From positions 1-36,464 of the forward strand of contig JAHCJQ010000024.1 in NCBI GenBank assembly GCA_026126215.1: 36,464 nt of DNA, given 5' to 3'. Positions 26,261-33,798 of the stretch are shown here, in pieces. A model generated the notes under the pieces. That model saw nothing but the letters and a program-made list of their open reading frames with translations. It did no database searches and was not told the origin of the DNA. A program made the position numbers and the translations under genes. This stretch comes from Alphaproteobacteria bacterium. Its GTDB lineage: Bacteria > Pseudomonadota > Alphaproteobacteria > Ferrovibrionales > Ferrovibrionaceae. The first letter of the stretch is position 1; every line of letters begins with the position of its first letter.

Positions 26261-26461
26261 CCCTCACCCAACCCTCTCCCACTACTGGGAGAGGGCTTTC
26301 CTTTCTTCTCCCACGCCCACGATGCGGGAGAGGGCTTTCCTTTCTTCTCCCACGCCCACGATGCGGGCGAGGGCTTCCCTTTCTTCCCCACGCCCACGAT
26401 GCGGGAGAGGGCTTCCCTTTCTTCCCCACGCCCACGATGCGGGAGAGGGCCGGGGTGAGGG
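26261..26461. repeat. Palindromic intergenic element with internal 38/39-bp tandem repeats
   Basis: The outer ends are inverted: CCCTCACCC (26261-26269) and GGGTGAGGG (26453-26461). Just inside the left end is a perfect 10-bp hairpin, CCCTCTCCCA (26272-26281) / TGGGAGAGGG (26286-26295), loop CTAC. From about 26293 to 26450 a unit carrying the GAGAGGGC core, a pyrimidine tract and CACGCCCACGATGCGG is repeated four times. The periods are 39, 39, 38 and 38, with small changes (TTTCCTTTCTTCTCCC to TTCCCTTTCTTCCCC). The ends match the widespread proteobacterial CCCTCACCC/GGGTGAGGG type of dispersed palindrome. It fills the gap between converging ppx and rnd and could act as a terminator for both. 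Confidence 0.85.
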
Positions 26462-26477
26462 TGGGGGAGGGCGGCGT

Positions 26478-27650
26478 TCAGTCGATTTCGGCGGTTTCCT
26501 TAAGGGGGACCAGCTTGATGCGCCGATCCCGGGCGGCCAGCGCCAGGCGGCCATGCTTGAGGTCGAGTGCCGCGGCGCCGAAAACCTCCCGGCGCCAGCC
26601 GGAAAGGGCGGGCACGGCCGCATTGTCGTCGGCCGCGATGCGTTCGAGATCGGAGGTGGAGGCGACCAGCTTCTGCGCCACGTCGTGCGTCTCGCATTGC
26701 AGCTTGAGCAGTACCTTGAGCAGGTCGACGAGCGGGCCGATGCCGCGCGGCAGCGGCTGCTCGCGCTCGACATGCGGCAGGGCCTCGGCCGGCATGGCGA
26801 GGCCACGTTCGACGGCGGCGAGGATATCCGCGCCCATGCGGCCATCGGCAAGCGAGCGCGAGAGGCCGCGCACCCGGGCGAGCTGTTCGACCGTTTTCGG
26901 CGGGTCGGAGGCGATTTCGAGCAGCGCCTCGTCGCGCAGCACGCGGTTGCGCGGGATGTCACGCATCTGCGCGAAGGTCTCGCGCCATGCCGCGACCTCG
27001 GCGAGAACGCCAAGAAAGCGCGGATTCGTAGTGCGCGTCTTGAGACGCTTCCACGCATCCTCCGGCCGGAGCTGGTAGGTTTCCGGGTCGAGCAGGGTCG
27101 CCATCTCGTCGTTCAGCCAATCGGCCCGGCCTGATTTTTCCAGCCGCTCATGCAGCTTCTCGTAGACGGTCCTGAGATGCGTCACGTCGGAGAGCGCATA
27201 GCGGATCTGCCGCTCGCTCAAGGGCCGCCGGCTCCAGTCGGTGAAACGCGAGGACTTGTCGATCGTCGCCTTCGCGAGTTGCGCCACCAGGTTCTCGTAG
27301 CTCGCCTGCTCGCCGAAGCCGCACACCATGGCAGCCACCTGGGTATCGAACAGCGGTTCGGGGACGTCGCCGCCCATCAGGCGGTGAAAGATCTCGATGT
27401 CCTGGCGGGCGGCGTGGAAGACCTTGAGCACGTCGTGATCGCGCATCAGCTCGAGCAGGGGCTCGAGCGAGATGCCCGGCGCCATCGGATCGATCGCCTC
27501 CGCCCGGTCCGGTCCGGCCACCTGGACCAGGCAGAGGATGGGCCAGAAAGTGCTTTCGCGCATGAACTCGGTATCGACGGTGATGTAAGGCGCCCGGCGG
27601 AGTTCGCGGCAGAATTCGGCAAGGGAATCGGTATCGGAAATGATGTTCAT
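26478..27650 (-). CDS. rnd: Ribonuclease D
   Basis: A 3'-5' exoribonuclease of the DEDDy class that trims tRNA and other stable RNA precursors. The 390-residue protein has Exo [14 protein letters not shown], Exo [14 protein letters not shown] and Exo [12 protein letters not shown], giving the Asp-Glu-Asp-Asp set plus Tyr. HRDC-type helical domains follow ([20 protein letters not shown] and the C-terminal region). Length fits the family. The start could be ATG 27650 ([10 protein letters not shown]) or 27659 (three residues longer). The stop is 17 bases from the end of the palindromic element. It is divergent from aspS. Confidence 0.95.
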   Translation of the reverse strand: MNIISDTDSLAEFCRELRRAPYITVDTEFMRESTFWPILCLVQVAGPDRAEAIDPMAPGISLEPLLELMRDHDVLKVFHAARQDIEIFHRLMGGDVPEPLFDTQVAAMVCGFGEQASYENLVAQLAKATIDKSSRFTDWSRRPLSERQIRYALSDVTHLRTVYEKLHERLEKSGRADWLNDEMATLLDPETYQLRPEDAWKRLKTRTTNPRFLGVLAEVAAWRETFAQMRDIPRNRVLRDEALLEIASDPPKTVEQLARVRGLSRSLADGRMGADILAAVERGLAMPAEALPHVEREQPLPRGIGPLVDLLKVLLKLQCETHDVAQKLVASTSDLERIAADDNAAVPALSGWRREVFGAAALDLKHGRLALAARDRRIKLVPLKETAEID

Positions 27651-27707
27651 CGCGGCCATGCTATACACCAGCCGGGGCGGCCGATCACCGCCAAATATCG
27701 CGCCCGC

Positions 27708-27734
27708 TTGACAAGCCGCGCCGGTCCGTATTTG
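27708..27734 (+). promoter_or_regulatory. Candidate promoter of aspS
   Basis: A perfect TTGACA (27708-27713) is followed after 15 bases by TATTTG (27729-27734). The spacing is short and the -10 weak, so only the -35 is convincing. It lies about 40 bases before the aspS ATG. Confidence 0.4.
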
Positions 27735-27773
27735 GTCACGCGGCTTTTCCGCCCTGTTTCCCCGGTTGGACCC

Positions 27774-29552
27774 ATGCACGCCTATCGCACCCACACCTGT
27801 GGCCAGCTTCGCAACGCCGATGTCGGCGCGCCCGTTCGCCTTTCCGGCTGGGTGCATCGCAAGCGCGACCACGGCAACCTGCTGTTCGTCGACCTGCGGG
27901 ACCATTACGGGATCACCCAGTGCGTCGCCGAGAGCGGATCGGCAGCCTTCCGGGTGCTCGAGGGTGTGCGGGCGGAGAGCGTCATCACCGTGACCGGGCC
28001 GGTGGTCCGGCGGACGCCGGAGACGGTCAATGCCCAGCTTCCGACCGGGGAAGTCGAGGTGCGGGCCGAGGAGGTGGCGGTGCAGTCGGCGGCGGAGGAG
28101 CTGCCGGTGCCGGTCTTCGGCGAGCAGGAATATCCGGAGGAGCTGCGCCTCAAGTACCGTTTTCTCGACTTGCGCCGGGATCGCTTGCACCGGAACATCG
28201 TCCTACGTTCGTCGGTTATCGCATCGATCCGCCGGCGCATGGTGTCGCTGGGCTTCACCGAGTTCCAGACGCCTATCCTGACCGCGTCGAGCCCGGAGGG
28301 CGCGCGCGACTTCCTCGTGCCGAGCCGTCTGCATCCTGGACAGTTCTACGCGCTGCCCCAGGCGCCGCAGCAGTTCAAGCAGCTCGTCATGGTTTCCGGT
28401 TTCGACCGGTATTTCCAGATCGCGCCCTGCTTCCGCGACGAGGATGCGCGGAAGGACCGCAGCCCGGGCGAGTTCTATCAGCTCGACCTGGAAATGAGCT
28501 TCGTCACCCAGGAGGATGTGTTCGCGGCGGTCGAGCCGGTCATGCATGGCGTCTTCGAGGAGTTTGCCGATGGGCGCCGCGTCTCGCCGCGGCCTTTTCC
28601 GCGCATTCCCTATCGCGAAGCCATGCTGAAATACGGCTCCGACAAGCCGGACCTGCGCAACCCCATCGTCATTGCCGATGTGAGCGAGTGGTTCCGCGGC
28701 TCGGGCTTCGGAATCTTCGCCCGCGCGGTCGAGCAAGGCCAGGTCGTGCGGGCCATTCCTGCGCCGGGCGCGGCCGCGCGGCCGCGCAGCTTCTTCGACA
28801 AGCTGAACGACTGGGCGCGGGCCGAGGGGCAGCCGGGTCTCGGCTATATCGTCTACGAGGCGGCGGGCACGAAAGGCCCGATCGCCAAGAATCTGGATGC
28901 GCCGCGGCTGCAGGGCATCAGGGATGCCTGCGGCCTTGCCGATGGCGATGCCGTCTTCTTCGTCTGCGGCAAGGAGGACCGGGCGGCGAAGTTCGCCGGC
29001 CAGGCGCGCTTGCGCGTCGGCGAGGAACTCGATATCGGCGAGAAGGACGTCTTCCGCTTCTGCTGGATCGTCGATTTCCCGATGTATGAATGGAACGAGG
29101 ACGAGAAGAAGTGGGACTTCTCGCACAATCCCTTTTCCATGCCCCAGGGCGGGCTCGAGGCACTGCGTGAACGCGACCCCGGCGAGATCCTCGCCTACCA
29201 GTATGATATCGTCTGCAATGGCGTGGAACTGTCGTCGGGCGGTATCCGCAACCACCGTCCGGACATCATGATCGAGGCGTTCCGCATCGCCGGCTACGAG
29301 CAGTCGGTGGTCGAGAGTCGCTTCGGCGGCATGCTGAACGCTTTCCGCTACGGCGCGCCGCCCCATGGCGGGATCGCGCCCGGCATCGACCGCATCGTCA
29401 TGCTGCTGGCCAACGAGCCGAACATCCGCGAAGTGATCCTGTTCCCCATGAACCAGCAGGCGCAGGATCTGATGATGCAGGCTCCCGCACCGGTCAGCGA
29501 GCGGCAGCTTCGCGAACTGCATATCCGCGTCGTGCCGCCAGAGAAGAAATAG
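27774..29552 (+). CDS. aspS: Aspartyl-tRNA synthetase
   Basis: A class II synthetase of 592 residues, the normal bacterial size. The N-terminal OB anticodon-binding domain spans about residues 1-105 ([20 protein letters not shown]). Motif 1 lies near the [14 protein letters not shown] region. Motif 2 is [20 protein letters not shown], and a bacterial GAD insertion follows. Motif 3 is [14 protein letters not shown]. Alphaproteobacterial AspRS often also charges tRNA-Asn, with GatCAB converting the product; whether this enzyme does so is inferred. The ATG at 27774 gives the standard start [12 protein letters not shown]; the frame is open upstream but only through sequence antisense to rnd. Confidence 0.97.
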   Translation: MHAYRTHTCGQLRNADVGAPVRLSGWVHRKRDHGNLLFVDLRDHYGITQCVAESGSAAFRVLEGVRAESVITVTGPVVRRTPETVNAQLPTGEVEVRAEEVAVQSAAEELPVPVFGEQEYPEELRLKYRFLDLRRDRLHRNIVLRSSVIASIRRRMVSLGFTEFQTPILTASSPEGARDFLVPSRLHPGQFYALPQAPQQFKQLVMVSGFDRYFQIAPCFRDEDARKDRSPGEFYQLDLEMSFVTQEDVFAAVEPVMHGVFEEFADGRRVSPRPFPRIPYREAMLKYGSDKPDLRNPIVIADVSEWFRGSGFGIFARAVEQGQVVRAIPAPGAAARPRSFFDKLNDWARAEGQPGLGYIVYEAAGTKGPIAKNLDAPRLQGIRDACGLADGDAVFFVCGKEDRAAKFAGQARLRVGEELDIGEKDVFRFCWIVDFPMYEWNEDEKKWDFSHNPFSMPQGGLEALRERDPGEILAYQYDIVCNGVELSSGGIRNHRPDIMIEAFRIAGYEQSVVESRFGGMLNAFRYGAPPHGGIAPGIDRIVMLLANEPNIREVILFPMNQQAQDLMMQAPAPVSERQLRELHIRVVPPEKK

Positions 29553-29555
29553 GCG

Positions 29556-30398
29556 CTAACGGAGCATCAGGATCGCCAGCATGATGCCGCCGATGACGAT
29601 TCTGTACCAGGCGAATGGTGCGAAACCATGTCGCGAGATGAAGGCGATGGCGCCGCGCACCACCAGCATGGCGGCGAAGAAGGCGGCGATGAAGCCGGCA
29701 GCGATCAGGCCGCTGCCCTCCAGGTCGAGCGCGGCGCGGTTCTTCCACAGGTCGTAGACCGTCGCGCCCAGCATGGTCGGCACGGCGAGAAAGAACGAGA
29801 ATTCGGTCGCGGCCTTGCGGCCGGTACCGAGCAGCAGCGCGCCCATGATCGTCGCGCCGGACCTCGATACGCCGGGGATCATGGCCACCGTCTGGCAGAA
29901 ACCGATCTTGAGCGCGAGCAGGGGCGTGATCTGCTCGACGGTCTCGACCTTCACCGCCGGCAGGTGGCGTTCGATCCAAAGGATGGCGAAGCCGCCGACG
30001 ACCAGGGTAGAGGCGACGACCCAGGGCGAGAAGAGCACCGACTTGATGAAGCCGTGCGCCAGCACGCCGATCACCGCCGCCGGCAGGAAGCCGAGCAGGA
30101 TGTTGACGACGAAACGCCGCGAAGCCGCCTCGTGCGTCATGCCGGTCAGGACCGACCAGAAGCGTGCCCGGTAGAGCCAGCAGACGGCGAGGATCGCGCC
30201 GAACTGGATGGCGATCTCGAAGACCTTGCCGGGCGGCCCCTGGAATTGCAGCAGGTCGATGAGAAGGATCAGGTGGCCGGTCGAGGAAACGGGAATGAAC
30301 TCGGTCAGACCCTCGACGATCCCGAGCAGGATCGCGATGAGGAAGCTCGAACTGTCGGTCAGGGCAAGGATCCTTGCGTCGGTTGATGGTCGGGGCAA
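29556..30398 (-). CDS. uppP: Undecaprenyl-diphosphate phosphatase
   Basis: UppP (BacA) recycles the C55 lipid carrier for cell-wall synthesis by removing one phosphate. The 280-residue, roughly eight-helix membrane protein has both family motifs: EGLTEFIPVSSTGH near the N-terminus and PGVSRSGATI in the middle. The start is uncertain: the frame opens with TTG at 30398 with no ribosome site. A CTG at 30362, preceded by AAGGA, would give the more typical MTDSSSFLIAILLGIVEG. Its stop lies 3 bases from that of the converging aspS gene. Confidence 0.95.
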   Translation of the reverse strand: MPRPSTDARILALTDSSSFLIAILLGIVEGLTEFIPVSSTGHLILLIDLLQFQGPPGKVFEIAIQFGAILAVCWLYRARFWSVLTGMTHEAASRRFVVNILLGFLPAAVIGVLAHGFIKSVLFSPWVVASTLVVGGFAILWIERHLPAVKVETVEQITPLLALKIGFCQTVAMIPGVSRSGATIMGALLLGTGRKAATEFSFFLAVPTMLGATVYDLWKNRAALDLEGSGLIAAGFIAAFFAAMLVVRGAIAFISRHGFAPFAWYRIVIGGIMLAILMLR

Positions 30399-30441
30399 AA
30401 GCTAAAGGCCCGGGGGCGCCGGGGGAAGCGCGGAATGGGGC

Positions 30442-30945
30442 TCACAGCCGTTCCGCCAGCACCAGGACCCACCAGCTTTTCTTGGCGCCGAGAATGCCGG
30501 GCGCGCGCACCTGAACGCGGCCGACGCCGCAATGGGTCAGGCGGGGCCGCAGCATGTTGTGGCGATGGGTGTCGCTGCGCAGCCAAAGATCGAAAACCTC
30601 CCTGGCGCTGCTTGGGCCGCTCGCCAGGTTCTCCGCGGCGAGCCGGTAGCGGAAGCCGGTTCGCGCGATCCGCGCGCCGAGCGAAGAGCCATCCTCGCTC
30701 ACATGGTCGAGTTCGCCCCGCCGCGCCAGTTCCGCCGCATGCCCCTCGGCCGCCCGGATCAGCGCCACGTCCTCGGCCAGCGGGTTGAGGGTGCGGGCGC
30801 GCCGCAGCTCATTGAGGAGCCGGACAAGCTCCGCCTCCTGACCGCCTTCCGCGCGCGCCACACCGCCCGGCAGCCGCGCCAGGAGAATGCCGCCGGCGAG
30901 GGTGGCGAGCATCCGCCTGCGATCCGTCATCCCCCTGTCGCGCAT
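30442..30945 (-). CDS. CAP (SCP/PR1-like) domain exported protein
   Basis: A 167-residue protein with a signal sequence that looks Tat-like (TDRRRMLATLAGGILLARL, twin Arg then hydrophobic). A CAP domain follows: LVRLLNELRRARTLNPL, HAAELARRGELDHVSEDG and the signature RSDTHRHNMLRPRLTHCGVG. CAP proteins are extracytoplasmic and bind lipids, metals or other ligands; some are proteases; the role here is unknown. The ATG at 30945 has GGGGGAG 4 bases upstream; the ATG at 30930 is a second option. Its promoter candidate is at 30966-30994. It may continue into uppP, 43 bases downstream. Confidence 0.88.
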   Translation of the reverse strand: MRDRGMTDRRRMLATLAGGILLARLPGGVARAEGGQEAELVRLLNELRRARTLNPLAEDVALIRAAEGHAAELARRGELDHVSEDGSSLGARIARTGFRYRLAAENLASGPSSAREVFDLWLRSDTHRHNMLRPRLTHCGVGRVQVRAPGILGAKKSWWVLVLAERL

Positions 30946-30965
30946 GAACTCCCCCGCATGGACGG

Positions 30966-30994
30966 ATCATAGGCGGCGGCCATGAATACTTGAA
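30966..30994 (-). promoter_or_regulatory. Candidate sigma-70 promoter of the CAP-domain gene
   Basis: On the minus strand TTCAAG (30994-30989) and TATGAT (30971-30966) are 17 bases apart, with a five-of-six -10. Transcription from about 30959 would leave a short leader containing the GGGGGAG site and supports the ATG at 30945. Confidence 0.45.
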
Positions 30995-31081
30995 GTCATC
31001 GAATTGATGCGACCTTGGCATTTCACTGCTCGCATATTCGGGAGCATCGTGGAGTGCATAGGAATGGGGCGGAAAGTAGGC

Positions 31082-31110
31082 GGAAACACGAGCTTTCCGA
31101 AATGCGTCAT
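31082..31110 (+). promoter_or_regulatory. ECF-sigma-like promoter candidate for the buf operon
   Basis: GGAAAC (31082-31087) and CGTCAT (31105-31110) are 17 bases apart, the layout of many ECF promoters (GGAAC...CGT). The -35 lies inside a CGGAAA/TTTCCG inverted repeat (31081-31099). It is about 150 bases before the bufA ATG, so a long leader would result. I found no match to the GTAACC-N16-CGAA type used by Caulobacter SigF. Confidence 0.3.
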
Positions 31111-31268
31111 CGTGGTGCATCGCCGTCAAATTTCCGTGATACCCGACTGAATCGCAAAGTCCTGAACTACTATCGAGGTGGCCTAAGGGGCGGTCACATC
31201 CGTGAATAGAAGCGGCAGGCCCCGGCCGCATGTTCGTATCCGCGAAGTACTGACTGAGGAGAATTCGA

Positions 31269-31520
31269 ATGAAGACGAATGCAGTGATGATCGCCTCGGC
31301 TCTGGCGGCGGCGCTCGCCCTGGCCGGCACGGCCTCGGCCCAGGAAGCCAAGACCGAGAAGTGCTATGGCATCGTGAAGGCCGGCAAGAACGACTGCCAG
31401 ACCGCGACGTCGTCCTGCGCCGGCACCGCCAAGCGCGACGGCCAGAAGGATGCGTGGCTCGCCGTTCCTGCGGGCACCTGCGCGAAGATCGTCGGCGCCA
31501 GCCTCACCCCCGGCAAGTAA
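31269..31520 (+). CDS. bufA1: Bufferin-type RiPP precursor (DUF2282, BufA1 family)
   Basis: An 83-residue secreted peptide. Its signal sequence ([17 protein letters not shown]) is likely cleaved after TASA (residue 24). The mature part has four cysteines at residues 32, 43, 50 and 71, in [21 protein letters not shown] and VPAGTCAKI, the DUF2282 pattern. Bufferins are recently described peptides whose cysteines are converted to thiooxazoles by an MNIO enzyme and which bind copper in the periplasm; that role is inferred by family and by the adjacent MNIO gene. AGGAG at 31257-31261 with 7-base spacing predicts strong translation. It is first in the operon. Confidence 0.9.
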   Translation: MKTNAVMIASALAAALALAGTASAQEAKTEKCYGIVKAGKNDCQTATSSCAGTAKRDGQKDAWLAVPAGTCAKIVGASLTPGK

Positions 31521-31532
31521 GCCGGACGAGGG

Positions 31533-31545
31533 CTGGCCCGGCCAG
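31533..31545 (+). repeat. Small hairpin between bufA and bufB
   Basis: CTGGC (31533-31537) and GCCAG (31541-31545) with loop CCG form a short GC stem 13 bases after the precursor stop, in a 77-base gap. With no T tract it is not a full terminator. It could dampen read-through or protect the precursor message, raising peptide over enzyme. Inference only. Confidence 0.35.
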
Positions 31546-31597
31546 TGAATCGGCGACGGCCCGTGTGCTCCCAGACAACGCAAGGCCAGGTCTGATC

Positions 31598-32461
31598 ATG
31601 CTCCCCCGTGCAGGCATTGGACTTCGCGCCGTCCATCACGAGGCCGTCGCCGAAACCCGCCCCGATATCGGCTGGTTCGAGATCCACGCCGAGAACTATC
31701 TGGGTGGAGGCTCCCCTGTCCAAACTCTTGACGCCGTGCGGCGGGACTATCCGGTCGCGCTGCACGGCGTCGGCCTTTCCCTGGGCAGCGCGCAAGGCCT
31801 AGATGACGGCCATCTCGATCGCATCGCGGCACTGGCGGAGCGGATCGAGCCTTTTCTCGTTTCCGAGCATCTGTCCTGGAGCGTGGTGGATGGGCGTTAC
31901 CTGAACGACCTGCTGCCGCTGCCCTACACGCGGGAGGCGCTCGATATCGTGGCCGCCAATGTTGGACGCCTTCAGGACCGGCTGAAGCGGCGCATCCTGG
32001 TGGAGAACCCGTCCACCTACCTGCGTTTCCGCGCCAGCGAAATGAAGGAGTGGGAGTTCCTGCGGGCGCTGGTGCGCCGCAGCGGCTGCGGGCTGCTCTG
32101 CGACGTCAACAATATTCATGTCTCTGCCCGCAATCACGGTTTCGACGCCAGCGCCTACCTTGCCGCATTGCCGGCGGATGCGGTGGGCGAGCTGCATCTT
32201 GCCGGACATGCGGTCAACGAGGCGGACGGGATCGGGATCCTGATTGACGACCATGGCTCTCCCGTCGGTGATGCGGTCTGGCGGCTGTTCGATCAGGCGG
32301 TGGCCTTGTTTCCGTCGGCTCCGGCGCTGGTGGAGTGGGACAGCAACATTCCGCCGCTGGCGCGCCTGGTCGCGGAAGCGCGGCAGGCGGACCGGCGTCG
32401 CGCGGAAACGGCGAGTGCCCTTCGTTCGGAGCCGGCGCCCACACGGGCGCGCGTGGCCTGA
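31598..32461 (+). CDS. bufB1: DUF692 multinuclear non-heme iron oxidase (MNIO, BufB)
   Basis: A 287-residue TIM-barrel-type enzyme of the MbnB/BufB family that modifies cysteines of RiPP precursors. The conserved segments are GWFEIHAENYLGGG, ALHGVGLSLGS (His56), SEHLSWS (Glu90, His91), LVENPSTYLRF (Glu136), CDVNNIHVSARNHGFD (Asp169, Asn171), GELHLAGHA (His200, His204), DDHGSPV (His219) and VEWDSNIP (Glu246). These give a full set of likely iron ligands by analogy with MbnB. The ATG at 31598 gives the standard start MLPRAGIGLR. The frame is open upstream through bufA, but that part is another-frame noise. bufC follows after 3 bases. Confidence 0.94.
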   Translation: MLPRAGIGLRAVHHEAVAETRPDIGWFEIHAENYLGGGSPVQTLDAVRRDYPVALHGVGLSLGSAQGLDDGHLDRIAALAERIEPFLVSEHLSWSVVDGRYLNDLLPLPYTREALDIVAANVGRLQDRLKRRILVENPSTYLRFRASEMKEWEFLRALVRRSGCGLLCDVNNIHVSARNHGFDASAYLAALPADAVGELHLAGHAVNEADGIGILIDDHGSPVGDAVWRLFDQAVALFPSAPALVEWDSNIPPLARLVAEARQADRRRAETASALRSEPAPTRARVA

Positions 32462-32464
32462 GCA

Positions 32465-33277
32465 ATGTCGCAAGGCACGCTCGCCCGCATCCAGGACGAA
32501 TTTGCCCGCGCCCTCCTGCTCGGCGACGAGGCCGCGGCGGCACGCCTGGTCGAGGATGGCCTGCCGGCGGCGGCAAGACTGCAGATCCATCGCAACCATC
32601 TTTTTCATTCCCTGACCCAGGCGTTGATGCAGACCTTCGCCACCGTCGAGCGGCTCGTGGGCGAGCGCTTCTTTGCCGGACTGGCGCGCGCCTATGTCGC
32701 GGAGCAGCCGCCGCGTTCGCCTTGCCTTTTCGAGTATGGCGAGAGTTTCGCCGATCTCATCGCCAGGCATCCGGCCTGTGCGGCGCTGCCCTATCTCGCC
32801 GACGTGGCGCGCTTCGATTTCGCGGTGAACCTTGCCTGGAACGCGCCGGACCGGCCCGCCATCGGGCTCGACGGTCTGGTGCGGCTGGATGCGGACAGTT
32901 TGGCGGGCGCGCGTCTCGCATTGACGCCCTCGCTGACCCTGCTGCACTCGGACTATCCGCTGGCCGCGATCTGGCGCGCCAACCATCGGCCTCGGGGCGA
33001 GGAGGAAGGGGTGGATCTGGATGCGGGAGGCGGGCGTTTCATGATCTGGCGCCACGAAGGCGAGGCCGCCTGGCGCGAGCTTGCGCCGGCGGACTTCGCA
33101 TTTCTCCAGTCGCTCGCCGATGGCCATTGCCTGGGCGAAGCGGCGGAGACGGCCGGCGGCCGCGGGTCCTTCGATCTTGCGGCGGCACTGTCGCTCCTGG
33201 CCGGACAGGGTGTCCTGATCGGGTTCAGGAGCGCTGCGGCGCAGATGAGTTCAGTCATCAATGGAGAAGTGTCATGA
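32465..33277 (+). CDS. bufC1: DUF2063 putative DNA-binding/RRE-type partner of MNIO (BufC)
   Basis: A 270-residue protein with an N-terminal DUF2063 domain at about residues 5-95 (LARIQDEFARALLLGD, LQIHRNHLFHSLTQAL, TFATVERLVGERFFAGLARA). The C-terminal part contains DFAFLQSLADGHCLGEAAE. DUF2063 proteins sit beside DUF692 enzymes and are thought to present the precursor peptide to the oxidase; the old label 'putative DNA-binding' has little support in this setting. It lies 3 bases after bufB and overlaps doxX by 4 bases, so the genes are translationally coupled. Length is typical. Confidence 0.91.
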   Translation: MSQGTLARIQDEFARALLLGDEAAAARLVEDGLPAAARLQIHRNHLFHSLTQALMQTFATVERLVGERFFAGLARAYVAEQPPRSPCLFEYGESFADLIARHPACAALPYLADVARFDFAVNLAWNAPDRPAIGLDGLVRLDADSLAGARLALTPSLTLLHSDYPLAAIWRANHRPRGEEEGVDLDAGGGRFMIWRHEGEAAWRELAPADFAFLQSLADGHCLGEAAETAGGRGSFDLAAALSLLAGQGVLIGFRSAAAQMSSVINGEVS

Positions 33278-33762
33278 AAGGGAATGAATCGGGTTCCGGC
33301 CTGCTTGGCCTCGTGGCGGCGGTGATCAACCTGCTGGGGCAGGTGCCGGAAGCGCTGCTGCTCCTTGCCGGCCGGATTGCGGTGGGATCGGTGTTCCTGA
33401 AGTCCGGCCTGACCAAGATCGATATCGAGACCTGGCAGATCGCGCCGACCACCTTCGATCTCTTCCGCGAGGAATATCGCGTCCCCGTCCTGTCGCCGGA
33501 ACTGGCTGCCTACCTCGGGACCTTCACCGAGTTGACGATGCCTTTCCTGCTGTTCTTCGGGCTTGGCGCCCGGGCCGGCGCCGGCGTGCTGCTCGGCATG
33601 ACTTTCGTCATCCAGGTCTTCGTCTATCCGGAGAGCTGGAGCGACCATCTGCTCTGGGCAACGATCCTGCTCAGCATTATCTCGCGCGGCCCCGGCCTTC
33701 TCTCCGCCGATCACGTCCTGGCCGGTCTCTTCTTCGAGCGGCAGGTGCGCTATGCGCGCTGA
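33274..33762 (+). CDS. DoxX family membrane protein
   Basis: A 162-residue protein with four predicted membrane segments (LLLLAGRIAVGSVFLKSG, YLGTFTELTMPFLLFFGLGA, GVLLGMTFVIQVFVY, LLWATILLSIISRGPGLLS). The DoxX/DUF417-like pattern FLKSGLTKI is followed by the terminal GPGLLSADHVL. DoxX proteins are linked to quinone- and thiol-dependent redox steps at the inner membrane, and genes of this type recur in DUF692 operons. The ATG at 33274 overlaps bufC as ATGA and has GGAGA just upstream. Its exact role with the bufferin is unknown. Confidence 0.9.
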   Translation: MKGNESGSGLLGLVAAVINLLGQVPEALLLLAGRIAVGSVFLKSGLTKIDIETWQIAPTTFDLFREEYRVPVLSPELAAYLGTFTELTMPFLLFFGLGARAGAGVLLGMTFVIQVFVYPESWSDHLLWATILLSIISRGPGLLSADHVLAGLFFERQVRYAR

Positions 33763-33798
33763 TGCCGGCCGGGCAGGTCTGGAAATGAGGACGGGCCG

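Larger units (their letters stand above)
30946..31268. other. Intergenic region between the CAP gene and the buf operon
   Basis: These 323 bases hold no credible gene and are visibly lower in GC than their surroundings. They contain the CAP-gene promoter (30966-30994), a CGGAAA/TTTCCG inverted repeat (31081-31099), an ECF-like promoter candidate (31082-31110) and the bufA ribosome site. A 64-codon open frame from 31015 has no ribosome site or family resemblance and I do not call it a gene. Confidence 0.6.

Noticed and set aside
26289..26450. Regularly spaced repeats suggestive of a CRISPR array
   Set aside because: The whole 38/39-bp unit is repeated with no unique spacers, no leader and no cas genes nearby; it is a tandem repeat inside a palindromic element.
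27150..27773. 208-residue N-terminal extension of AspRS
   Set aside because: It is antisense to rnd; AspRS proteins start at the [10 protein letters not shown] position.
30399..30441. Terminator between the CAP gene and uppP
   Set aside because: A CCCGG-CGCCC-CCGGG stem and scattered T's are present on the minus strand, but the stem is short and the T tract broken; not convincing.
31015..31209. 64-codon open frame in the buf upstream region
   Set aside because: No ribosome-binding site, composition unlike neighbouring proteins, and it would cover the promoter candidates.
31202..31597. 132-residue N-terminal extension of the MNIO protein
   Set aside because: It overlaps bufA in another frame, has low-complexity composition, and the family N-terminus begins at 31598.
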